From Formosa sp. L2A11 (GTDB taxonomy: Bacteria; Bacteroidota; Bacteroidia; Flavobacteriales; Flavobacteriaceae), in NCBI RefSeq assembly GCF_009796865.1, contig NZ_CP047028.1:930001-994000 (forward strand): DNA of 64,000 nt, given 5' to 3'. This document shows, piece by piece, positions 16,433-24,382 of this stretch. Each line of letters begins with the position of its first letter. Position 1 is the first letter of the stretch. A program made the position numbers and the translations under genes. Under the pieces are notes generated by a model. The model was not told the DNA's origin and searched no databases. It worked only from the letters and a program-made list of their open reading frames with translations.

Positions 16433-17739
16433 ATGACTTTTGAAAATTTTAAAAAAAAACTAACCTCTTTCGAGCAAATTCCTTCTTTATACTACCTTAT
16501 TAAATGGCTAATTATATGCACATTTATAGGAATTATTACAGGAAGTATTTCTGCATTCTTCTTAAAAAGCTTAGAATGGGCTACAGCATACAGGGAATCT
16601 AATTTATGGATTATTGCTTTATTACCTGTTGGTGGATTTATTATAGGAATTACATATCACTTATATGGAAATAGTGTTGTTAAAGGAAACAACTTACTTT
16701 TAGAAGAGTTTCATTCTCCCAAAAAAGTAATTCCGTTTAAAATGGCCCCTTTAGTTTTATTTGGAACTGTAATAACGCATTTATTTGGAGGTTCTGCCGG
16801 TCGTGAAGGTACAGCCGTACAAATTGGTGGAGCTGTTGCAGATCAATTCACAAAAATATTTAAACTTTCTAAAATAGATAGAAAAATTGTTATAACAGCA
16901 GGTATTAGTGCTGGTTTTGCTTCTGTTTTCGGAACACCTTTAGCAGGAGGTATTTTTGCTTTAGAAGTCCTTATTCTGGGACGTATTCGTTTAGATGCCG
17001 TTGTCCCAAGCTTTTTTAGCAGCCGCTTTAGCCAATTACTTTTGTGTAATTTGGGGTATTCATCACACGCATTACAGTATAGAATCTGTTGCCGAAATGA
17101 ATTTTGTAAATTTACTTTGGGCCATGCTAGCAGGTATTATTTTTGGACTAGTAGCCATGTTGTTCTCAAAATCTACGCACTTTTGGTCTAGCCAATTTAA
17201 ACGATTTATAAAATATCCGCCGTTACGTCCAGCTATTGGTGGTGTAATTTTGGCTATTATTATTTACAGTATTGGGACTACTAAATACATCGGACTTGGT
17301 GTACCAACCATTGTACAGTCTTTTACTTCTAACATGAATTTCTTACGACTTTTTAGCGAAACTTTTATTTACATCCTTTACGCTTGGCGCAGGATTTAAG
17401 GGCGGAGAAGTGACTCCATTATTTTATATAGGTGCAACATTAGGAAACGCATTAATCTGGTTTATTCCACTCCCAATGGGCTTGCTAACAGGTATGGGAT
17501 TTGTTGCCGTTTTTGCAGGAGCCACTAACACACCTATAGCATGTACTATTATGGGTATTGAATTATTTGGGGTTGAAGCAGGAGTTTTTATTGCAATTGC
17601 TTGTAGTATATCTTATTTATTTTCTGGACACACAGGTGTATATACTGCTCAAATTATTGGAAGTCCGAAAAACGAAAGTGTTTTCAAGGAGAAAGGATTT
17701 ACTTTATCTGAAATAGAAGATAAAAGACATCTAAAATGA
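16433..17739 (+). pseudogene. CLC-F type fluoride/proton antiporter gene with two +1 frameshifts
   Basis: Three consecutive frames give one CLC protein of about 434 residues. Frame A (from ATG 16433) holds 'KGNNLLLEEFH', the GNN-type selectivity motif I associate with fluoride-exporting CLCs, and 'GGSAGREGTAVQIGG', the gating-glutamate loop. It runs to about 17012, where an extra T in the T6 run at 17012-17017 shifts the frame ('VVPSF' then 'LAAALANYF'). The second frame continues to about 17339, where an extra T (17339-17341) shifts it again into 'SYDFLAKLLFTSFTLGAGF', 'GGEVTPLFYIGA' and the C-terminus. Uncorrected translation stops at 17191. The frame-restored stop overlaps the DUF190 start (ATGA). 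It is either a real pseudogene or an indel-error locus; the second site, TT to TTT, is not a typical homopolymer error. Confidence 0.85.
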
Positions 17740-18080
17740 AAACAACAATCACTATAAGAATTTACTTCGAATACGGCAAAAAACGTAAAGATGTTCCGTT
17801 TTGGAAGACACTTCACGAATCGGATTTCGGAACTGTAATTTTAAAGAAAGCGAAAGCTTCTAATTTAAACCAAGTACTGCAATTTAATGTCTCTAGAGGC
17901 TATTTTGATAATAAAAAAATAAATTGGGGACTTGGTGATGTTCAACATTTTAAACATCCTCAAATTATTGAAATCACAGATACTCCAGAACAGATAGAAT
18001 TGTTTTTAGAACAAGAAAAGGAGTTCTTTAAAGACACTTCTATTTATATCATTAAGAATGAAATTATTCTAAAATCTTAA
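17736..18080 (+). CDS. DUF190 family protein (fluoride/CrcB-associated)
   Basis: 114 residues, soluble. N-terminal 'TTITIRIYFEYGKKRKDVPFW' resembles DUF190, a ferredoxin-like-fold family often encoded beside the fluoride channel CrcB or CLC-F. It shares an ATGA overlap with the end of the CLC gene, so it was part of the same riboswitch-controlled unit. The frame is intact although the gene before it is frameshifted, so its translation may now depend on its own ribosome entry. No crcB gene is in the window. Function in fluoride tolerance is inferred from association only. Confidence 0.75.
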   Translation: MKTTITIRIYFEYGKKRKDVPFWKTLHESDFGTVILKKAKASNLNQVLQFNVSRGYFDNKKINWGLGDVQHFKHPQIIEITDTPEQIELFLEQEKEFFKDTSIYIIKNEIILKS

Positions 18081-18153
18081 GTAATTCTAAATTATCACAA
18101 CTTATAATTGGTTTATTAATATTTCATTAACCCAATAAAGTTAGTTTTTTATG

Positions 18154-18161
18154 TACTTTTG
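18154..18161 (+). promoter_or_regulatory. -7 promoter element of gpsA
   Basis: TACTTTTG, perfect TAnnTTTG, 22 bp upstream of the ATG at 18184. Confidence 0.5.
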
Positions 18162-18183
18162 AATCTATAATTATGATACTTTT

Positions 18184-19185
18184 ATGAGTAAAGAATTAAA
18201 ATATGCTGTGTTTGGCGCAGGTAGTTGGGCCACCGCTATTGTAAAAATGCTTTGTGAAAATCTTGACGAAGTAGGTTGGTATATGCGTAGTGTTTACACT
18301 AAAGAACATTTATTAAAACAACAACATAATCCAAACTACTTAAGTTCTGTCGAATTTAAAACGGAAAATCTAATTATAAGCAACGACATTAATGAAATTG
18401 CGAATTATGCAGATATATTAATTTTTGCTATTCCTTCAGCATTTATGCAAAGTGAATTAGCAAAAATAACGATAGATATTTCTGAAAAAACAGTTGTTTC
18501 TGCTGTAAAAGGAATTATTCCGGAATCTGGTTTATTGGTAGGCGAGCATTTAAACGAAGTTTTTAATATTCCGCTTAATAATATTGCAGTTATTGCAGGT
18601 CCTTGTCATGCAGAAGAAGTCGCTTTAGAGCGTTTATCGTACTTAACCATATCTTGTTCAGACTCTAAAAAAGCTAAAGCCATTGCAAAAAACTTATCTA
18701 GTAATTATATAAAAACAAAAATTAGCGACGATGTTATTGGTACAGAATATGCCGTTATGCTAAAAAATATTTATGCTATTGCAGCAGGAATAGCACATGG
18801 TTTAGGTTACGGAGACAATTTTCAGAGTGTGCTAATGAGTAATGCGATTCGTGAGATGAAACGCTTTATTAAGAAAATGCACAAAATGAAACGTAACATT
18901 AATAATTCGGCGTATTTAGGCGATTTATTAGTTACCGGATATTCTGTATTTTCTAGAAATAGAATGTTCGGGAATATGATTGGAAAAGGCTACACCGTAA
19001 AATCTGCACAAATGGAGATGAGCATGGTTGCAGAAGGGTATTACGCCAGTAAAAGCGCTCAATTATTAAACGACAAGAACACAAGCAAAACAAAGCTTCC
19101 TATAATTAATGCCGTTTATGAAATTTTATATGAAGGTAAAGATCCTAAAAAGACCTTTGAAAAGCTTACAGATAAATTAGATTAA
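18184..19185 (+). CDS. gpsA: NAD(P)H-dependent glycerol-3-phosphate dehydrogenase
   Basis: 333 residues. The N-terminal Rossmann motif 'FGAGSWATAIVKML' (about 9-22), 'AVKGI' and 'AGPCHAEEVALERLSYLTI' (residues binding substrate), and the C-terminal domain with 'TEYAVMLKNIYAIAAGIAHGL' carrying the catalytic Lys, are all in place. It reduces dihydroxyacetone phosphate to sn-glycerol-3-phosphate, the backbone of membrane phospholipids, in the cytoplasm. It has its own promoter and lies 103 bp beyond the DUF190 gene. It is convergent with the next gene with only 10 bp between them. Confidence 0.95.
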   Translation: MSKELKYAVFGAGSWATAIVKMLCENLDEVGWYMRSVYTKEHLLKQQHNPNYLSSVEFKTENLIISNDINEIANYADILIFAIPSAFMQSELAKITIDISEKTVVSAVKGIIPESGLLVGEHLNEVFNIPLNNIAVIAGPCHAEEVALERLSYLTISCSDSKKAKAIAKNLSSNYIKTKISDDVIGTEYAVMLKNIYAIAAGIAHGLGYGDNFQSVLMSNAIREMKRFIKKMHKMKRNINNSAYLGDLLVTGYSVFSRNRMFGNMIGKGYTVKSAQMEMSMVAEGYYASKSAQLLNDKNTSKTKLPIINAVYEILYEGKDPKKTFEKLTDKLD

Positions 19186-19195
19186 ATCTAAAAAT

Positions 19196-19591
19196 CTATT
19201 TAACTAAAACACCCTGAACGCCCATTGTTGGAATAAGCTGAAAAGCTTTCTCGTTTATGGTGTTTTCTTTAAATACAAAAGTCTTATCAAACATTTTGTT
19301 GTCTTCAAAGAAAGAAACTTCAAACGTGTTTACTAATGCTAAAACATCTTCTTGAAGATATTCAATTTTAGCATAACTTTTAGCCGGAAGATTGTCTAAT
19401 TTATGACGCATTACAGCTGTTTTCTTATCTTTAGAAAGTCCTTTAGAGACAATTAAAACCATCTCTAAATCAACTTCCTTATCATTTATAACATACGCAT
19501 TCCATTCGTCTGAATTCAAGTCCTTATTAAACACTTTTACAGCGGCCACATAAACACCTTCGACCTTTGGAATTTCAATATCTTTTTTCAT
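19196..19591 (-). CDS. Conserved hypothetical protein downstream of pheS
   Basis: 131 residues, no signal peptide, TM segment or cysteine. It is rich in beta-type residues and charged ('MKKDIEIPKVEGVYVAAVKVF' at the start, 'AFQLIPTMGVQGVLVK' at the end). I do not recognise a characterised family. It follows pheS after 4 bp on the same strand and is therefore co-transcribed with it. The compact size and lack of export signal suggest a cytoplasmic protein; no function can be assigned. Confidence 0.75.
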   Translation of the reverse strand: MKKDIEIPKVEGVYVAAVKVFNKDLNSDEWNAYVINDKEVDLEMVLIVSKGLSKDKKTAVMRHKLDNLPAKSYAKIEYLQEDVLALVNTFEVSFFEDNKMFDKTFVFKENTINEKAFQLIPTMGVQGVLVK

Positions 19592-19595
19592 ACAA

Positions 19596-20615
19596 TTAAA
19601 TTGTAGACTTAAATTGTTCTAAGAAACGCACATCGTTTTCACTTAATAAACGAATGTCGTTAATTTGATGTAATAACATCGCAATACGATCTATTCCTAC
19701 TCCAAAAGCAAATCCAGAATACACTTTAGAATCTATTTTACAGTTTTCTAAAACATTAGGATCTACCATACCACAACCACCAATTTCTAACCAACCGGTT
19801 CCTTTAGTAATTTTGTAATCAGATTCTGTTTCTAGCCCCCAATACACATCAATTTCTGCACTTGGCTCTGTAAACGGGAAGTAAGACGGACGTAAACGAA
19901 TTTTAGATTTTCCGAACATTTCTGTTGTAAAATACTGAAGCGTTTGCTTTAAGTCTGCAAAGCTTACATCTTTATCTATATATAATCCTTCTACTTGATG
20001 AAAGAAACAGTGAGAACGTGCCGAAATAGCTTCGTTTCTGTACACACGACCTGGAGAAATAGTACGAATTGGAGGTGCATTATTTTCCATATAACGCACT
20101 TGCACAGAACTGGTGTGTGTTCTTAATAACACATCTGGATCTGTTTGTACGAAAAATGTATCCTGCATATCTCTTGCTGGGTGATATTCCGGCAAATTTA
20201 AAGCCGTAAAATTATGCCAATCATCTTCAATTTCTGGACCTTCACTTACATTAAATCCTATGGTTGAAAAAATATCGATAATCTGATTTTTCACAATAGA
20301 AATCGGGTGACGCGCTCCAATAGAAATAGGTTCTCCTGGTCTAGATAAATCGCCATAAATTCCTTTTGCTTCGTCTTTACTTTCTAACTCTGCTTTTAAA
20401 GCATCTACACGACCTTGAGCCGTATTTTTAAGCTGATTAATAACCTGACCAAATTCTTTTTTCTGGTCGTTAGCTACGTTTTTAAATTCAGCAAAATAAT
20501 CGTTTAACAATCCTTTTTTACCTAAGTATTTAATACGGAAAGCTTCAACTTCGTCTTTAGACTGTGCCTTAAACACTTCTGCTTCAGCAATAAGTTCTTT
20601 TATTTTATCAATCAT
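19596..20615 (-). CDS. pheS: Phenylalanine--tRNA ligase alpha subunit
   Basis: 339 residues, the usual length for bacterial PheS. The coiled-coil N-terminal arm (1-100) precedes the class II synthetase core. Motif 2 shows 'PGRVYRNEAISARSHCFFHQVEG' (around 187-209), and motif 3 shows 'GFAFGVGIDRIAML' near the C-terminus, with 'GCGMVDPNVL' between them. It forms an alpha2-beta2 enzyme with PheT, whose gene is not in this window; separation of pheS and pheT is normal in Bacteroidota. Followed by a co-directional unknown after 4 bp. Confidence 0.96.
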   Translation of the reverse strand: MIDKIKELIAEAEVFKAQSKDEVEAFRIKYLGKKGLLNDYFAEFKNVANDQKKEFGQVINQLKNTAQGRVDALKAELESKDEAKGIYGDLSRPGEPISIGARHPISIVKNQIIDIFSTIGFNVSEGPEIEDDWHNFTALNLPEYHPARDMQDTFFVQTDPDVLLRTHTSSVQVRYMENNAPPIRTISPGRVYRNEAISARSHCFFHQVEGLYIDKDVSFADLKQTLQYFTTEMFGKSKIRLRPSYFPFTEPSAEIDVYWGLETESDYKITKGTGWLEIGGCGMVDPNVLENCKIDSKVYSGFAFGVGIDRIAMLLHQINDIRLLSENDVRFLEQFKSTI

Positions 20616-20652
20616 GATGTTCCTTCAAAAATGAATGCAAATTTAATAATTC

Positions 20653-21009
20653 TTACTTTATATATTCGGTTTCAACGAAATAGTTTACAATAGCTTCTTT
20701 CATTAAAATACTTTGTTCTCCAGCTTTTAACGTTGGCAATTGTTCTTTTACGGTATAATGTGGCCACCCATCTTCATCTACAAAATCAAATTCATAGTAT
20801 CCATAAGGCATCAATAATTTACAGATTGCGATATGCATTAAATCTAATTTCTGATCTTTTTTAAATGTGCGATCTAACTGCCCTAACTCCTGTAAACCAA
20901 TTAAATAAATAATGGCATCCAGATCTAAGGTATCACCATCGGCAAACTGATTAGATAATTTAGTAACGACGTCTTTCCAGCGTGATTTTAATTCTTCGTC
21001 TCTTGACAT
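20653..21009 (-). CDS. Conserved hypothetical protein upstream of pheS
   Basis: 118 residues, soluble and acidic. It has predicted helices (residues 3-45), a central 'KLLMPYGYYEFDFVDEDGWPHY' segment rich in aromatics and a helical C-terminus. No cysteine, signal peptide or known motif. It lies 37 bp before pheS on the same strand, so probably the same transcript. I do not recognise the family; orthologues are probably widespread in Flavobacteriaceae, given the conserved-looking aromatic block, but this is a guess. Confidence 0.72.
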   Translation of the reverse strand: MSRDEELKSRWKDVVTKLSNQFADGDTLDLDAIIYLIGLQELGQLDRTFKKDQKLDLMHIAICKLLMPYGYYEFDFVDEDGWPHYTVKEQLPTLKAGEQSILMKEAIVNYFVETEYIK

Positions 21010-21109
21010 ATAATTTTTATTACGCTTAAACTGCGTATTGCAAAGTTAAAAAATAGCACCTCATTTCCTCTAAACATCGCATAAAATATGACAGATTCAT
21101 TTTAAATAT

Positions 21110-21117
21110 TATATTTG
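21110..21117 (+). promoter_or_regulatory. -7 promoter element of the cvpA-like gene
   Basis: TATATTTG, perfect TAnnTTTG, 19 bp before the ATG at 21137. Confidence 0.5.
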
Positions 21118-21136
21118 AGAAAACAACCAATTCATT

Positions 21137-21670
21137 ATGAATTTATTAGACATTATACTTGCCGTAATACTCCTTTTTGGTTTAGTTCGGGGTTTTATAA
21201 ACGGGTTATTTGTTGAAATTGCCTCTTTACTAGCTTTAATTGTTGGTATTTATGGAGCTATTAATTTTAGCGCCTACACAGCTACGCTTTTTAAAGACAA
21301 GGTAGATTGGGACCAGAATTATGTAAGTATCGTTGCCTTTGCAGCAACTTTTATAGTTATTGTTTTGGTTATTGGTCTAGCAGGAAAAGCATTTACTAAG
21401 CTTGCAGATTTTGCTTCTCTAGGTATTGTAAATAAATTTTTAGGCGGTATTTTTGGAATGCTTAAACTTGGTTTAATTGCAAGTATTGCTCTAAATATTT
21501 TTGGTAATTTAAATGACACGGTCCCTTTTATGGACCAAAAAGATATTGAAGAATCTATGCTTTACGAACCTGTAATTGCTATATCTACAAAACTATATCC
21601 TGCAATTAAAGAAAAGGTTGACCAGAAAAAACGAGATCTTTTAACTAAAGACAAGAAAGAAGAAGATTAA
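21137..21670 (+). CDS. CvpA family membrane protein
   Basis: 177 residues with four hydrophobic segments. The N-terminal 'NLLDIILAVILLFGLVRGF' followed by 'GLFVEIASLLALIVGIYG' is the CvpA signature, as is the glycine-rich 'FLGGIFGMLKLGLIASIAL' later on. The C-terminal tail is charged and cytoplasmic ('KEKVDQKKRDLLTKDKKEED'). CvpA was linked to colicin V production in E. coli and more recently to envelope stress; the role here is unknown. Its last four bases overlap the end of the convergent PepSY gene, leaving no separate terminator. Confidence 0.88.
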   Translation: MNLLDIILAVILLFGLVRGFINGLFVEIASLLALIVGIYGAINFSAYTATLFKDKVDWDQNYVSIVAFAATFIVIVLVIGLAGKAFTKLADFASLGIVNKFLGGIFGMLKLGLIASIALNIFGNLNDTVPFMDQKDIEESMLYEPVIAISTKLYPAIKEKVDQKKRDLLTKDKKEED

Positions 21671-23871
21671 TAACAGTCCAGTTTAAGCTGCCCTTTATTT
21701 TTATATACACTTAAAGGATGCTCTAAATGGTGTTTGCAAATAGCTTCTAAAACAATAAGAACCTCTTTTTGCATTGCTATAGAGCCGCAAATAAGAATCT
21801 CGCCTTTATGTTTTAAAACTTGAGCAACTTGTTCGGCATCGCGCTCTAAAAGGTGTTGTACATATAATTTTTTAGTGTCTTGTTGCGAATAGGCAATTTC
21901 AAGTTTATGTAGTCTATTTGTTTGTAAACCTTCATCTATAATTGGCTTGTAAATTTGGAAAGACGACTCTTGTCTTCCTCCCCAATACAATTGCATATTT
22001 TTATTAGAAGTGTTTTGATTTATCATTCCCAAGAACGGTGCAATTCCTGTTCCGTTTGCAATCATTAATACATGTTTGGTACGTTTAGCTAATCGGAATT
22101 CTGTATTCTTAATTAATCGCGCTTTGATTGCATCGTTTGGCTTTAAATTGTTTAAAAAATTAGAACACAATCCTAATTCCTGACGTTTTACACTTAAAAA
22201 TACGGAATCGTTTACCTTTCCTACAGAATATAAACGCTCGGCACTATTTTCTTCGGGCTTGATCGCTAGTAAATCGCCAGATTTAAACCTTAATATTCCT
22301 AATTTAGGTTGTAATGCAATGGTAAAAGTATCGTCTGGATTCTCGCTTGCACTTGTTTTATTGGCAACTGTAAATGTTCGTTTTCGTTTCTTATTTTCCA
22401 GAACATCTTCTCCGGATAACTGGATTTGTAATCCTACTTTTTTAGACCATAAATTAATCCATTGTGTATAAGCTTCAAAAGATTTATTATGAATGGTGAA
22501 CGGCTTTAAAAGCTGAACAGCATTCGGATCTGATTGAAATAACTCATCGACATTAAAAGCATATTTACAGAAATCTGGATATGCTAACGAGCCAAAACCA
22601 ACCACACAATAACTATATGCATGATCGGATTGAATAGTTTTAAAAGTACTTTCGAATTTATTTGCGTTTTCAGGAGCTTCCCCTTGACCATAAGTTGCTG
22701 TAATAACAACGAAGTGTTCGCATTGTTTATAGGTTGAAAATGCATTTAATTCTGCAATAAAACTAGACTGACCTAACTTTAATAATTGCTTATGCAACAT
22801 GTTTGCGTATTGCACTGTACTTCCGTTTTCAGAACCTATTAAAATGACAAACCTAGCATCGTCCTTTTTAAATTTATTTTTGAGTTTAGCCTTACGACGC
22901 TTTAAAGTCATGGCGAAACCAGAATACACAAAAAATAGAATATTTACACAAGCAATAGCCAGAACTAAAGCCCACAATATACTCCCTTGCCCAGTGTGTA
23001 AATTAATACTTAATCGAGAAACAATTGTTATAAACGGATATTTAGCTTCGCTTAAAACGGCTCCAGTATACTGATTCACTAAAACTTCGCGATCTTGTAA
23101 TTGAAGTGTGTAATAATCTTCTACATCTTCAGAAAAAGGAAATTCTACACTTCGAACTTCAGATAGTTTGGTATCTCTAAATATAGATTGATCTTGTATA
23201 TTTAACTTTGGCGTCTCAGAAATAGCATCATAATCAACATTCTGAGTAAGGGTTTCTTTTGGTAGTAAATCGAAACGATATAAAGACAAATACACACCTG
23301 TAAGCGTAAGAACAATAATTGGAATTAAAGACAAACGCCCCAAGACCACATGATAATACTGAGCAAAATTTTCGTTTACTATTTTACCAAAAAAGCGTTT
23401 AAAACTTCGCTGTCTCTTTACAATAAGTACCGTTCCGGAACCAGCAATTAAAAACAGTAAGAATGAAGTGATTCCAACAAAAATACGTCCTGTAGATTTT
23501 AAGAATAAAGACCTATGAAGACTAGTTGTCCATTGAAATAATGGCGACTTCTCTATAATATCTCCAATTTTATCTCCTGTTCTTGGGTCGATATAAAAGG
23601 TTTCAGCATCGCCGTCTTCAGTAATTACAGAGGCAGAAACAAAATCGTTAACATCGACATCGACGTTTAGAATTTCAATATAATTAGCTTTTAAATGCTG
23701 AATAGTTTCAGCAAGCGATACCTCATTAAAATCATGAACACGAAAGGGTTGCACCTGATTAGAAATGGGCTCGAACGCTAAAATTATCCCCGTTAATGAG
23801 GCTAACACTATAAAAGCAAAAGAAGATACAGCCAATGCTAGGTGGCTATATCTCCATATTGAAATTGTCAT
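21667..23871 (-). CDS. PepSY-domain membrane flavoprotein reductase (flavodoxin/FNR-type)
   Basis: 734 residues. Residues 1-330 form a PepSY-type membrane module with about four TM helices: N-terminal 'SFAFIVLASLTGIILAFEP', 'TSLHRSLFLKSTGRIFVGI', and a heme-ligand-like 'SRLSINLHTGQGSILWALV'. From about 338 a flavodoxin domain begins ('FVILIGSENGSTVQYANML'), then an FAD-binding domain with 'ERLYSVGKV' and an NAD(P)-binding domain with 'IANGTGIAPFLGMI' and 'YWGGRQ'. This layout matches sulfite-reductase-flavoprotein-like inner-membrane reductases found in iron-uptake operons, which pass electrons from NADPH to periplasmic ferric complexes (role inferred). It is the last gene of a four-gene unit starting at 26802. 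Confidence 0.88.
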   Translation of the reverse strand: MTISIWRYSHLALAVSSFAFIVLASLTGIILAFEPISNQVQPFRVHDFNEVSLAETIQHLKANYIEILNVDVDVNDFVSASVITEDGDAETFYIDPRTGDKIGDIIEKSPLFQWTTSLHRSLFLKSTGRIFVGITSFLLFLIAGSGTVLIVKRQRSFKRFFGKIVNENFAQYYHVVLGRLSLIPIIVLTLTGVYLSLYRFDLLPKETLTQNVDYDAISETPKLNIQDQSIFRDTKLSEVRSVEFPFSEDVEDYYTLQLQDREVLVNQYTGAVLSEAKYPFITIVSRLSINLHTGQGSILWALVLAIACVNILFFVYSGFAMTLKRRKAKLKNKFKKDDARFVILIGSENGSTVQYANMLHKQLLKLGQSSFIAELNAFSTYKQCEHFVVITATYGQGEAPENANKFESTFKTIQSDHAYSYCVVGFGSLAYPDFCKYAFNVDELFQSDPNAVQLLKPFTIHNKSFEAYTQWINLWSKKVGLQIQLSGEDVLENKKRKRTFTVANKTSASENPDDTFTIALQPKLGILRFKSGDLLAIKPEENSAERLYSVGKVNDSVFLSVKRQELGLCSNFLNNLKPNDAIKARLIKNTEFRLAKRTKHVLMIANGTGIAPFLGMINQNTSNKNMQLYWGGRQESSFQIYKPIIDEGLQTNRLHKLEIAYSQQDTKKLYVQHLLERDAEQVAQVLKHKGEILICGSIAMQKEVLIVLEAICKHHLEHPLSVYKNKGQLKLDCY

Positions 23872-23884
23872 ACTTTAATTTTAT

Positions 23885-24379
23885 TTAGTTAGGAATCATA
23901 CGGATGTAACGTATAAACCCTTTACCTTCTACTTTACTTTTTACGCTTGCAGATGTTAATTTAAACTCGACATCTTTTTCGTAATATTCTTGATCTTCTA
24001 CAGCAGATTCAAAACGGATGCTATATCCTGAGTCTATTTTAGAATCGTCAATTTCAATTACATTTATACTACGTTGTCCGCCCGCAACTGTTGCTCCTGT
24101 TATGGCATCAATATTATTACGTTTTTTTCCGTAGAAATTAAACCAAGACGATAAATCGTTATACCATTCATCATCATCTCCCTGTACATACAAGGTCTTT
24201 TCGTATGCGCCTTCTGGATTTATTAATGAAATAACTACATAAGCACCTTCGCCAGTATAGTTAGTCATTTGCAACATACATTTATATTTAGACGCTGCTT
24301 CTACAGGTTTAAAAGAATAGAAACTAAAGGCTACTAATGCTAAAACACAAACTATTTTTAGTACTGAAAATTTATGCAT
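23885..24379 (-). CDS. DUF2271 family exported protein
   Basis: 164 residues with a signal peptide ('VCVLALVAFSFYSFKPVEAA', cleavage near 29). The mature part has the DUF2271 pattern: 'KCMLQMTNYTGEGAYVVISL' at its start, then 'EKTLYVQGDDDEWYNDLSSW' and 'DAITGATVAGGQRSINV'. The 'DAITGAT' segment resembles the FMN-attachment-like T-G-A-T of FMN-binding domains, but I do not claim a covalent flavin. It lies between the ankyrin gene (4 bp) and the PepSY reductase (13 bp) in one operon, a common set in Bacteroidota, likely acting in the periplasm with the reductase. Confidence 0.82.
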   Translation of the reverse strand: MHKFSVLKIVCVLALVAFSFYSFKPVEAASKYKCMLQMTNYTGEGAYVVISLINPEGAYEKTLYVQGDDDEWYNDLSSWFNFYGKKRNNIDAITGATVAGGQRSINVIEIDDSKIDSGYSIRFESAVEDQEYYEKDVEFKLTSASVKSKVEGKGFIRYIRMIPN

Positions 24380-24382
24380 ATC

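Noticed and set aside
16995-17399. A separate 134-residue membrane gene
   Set aside because: It is the middle frame of the frameshifted CLC gene; flanks in the other two frames complete the same family.
16433-17739. Programmed +1 frameshifting in the CLC gene
   Set aside because: The sites lack a slippery sequence with stimulatory elements, and two independent events in one gene would be needed.
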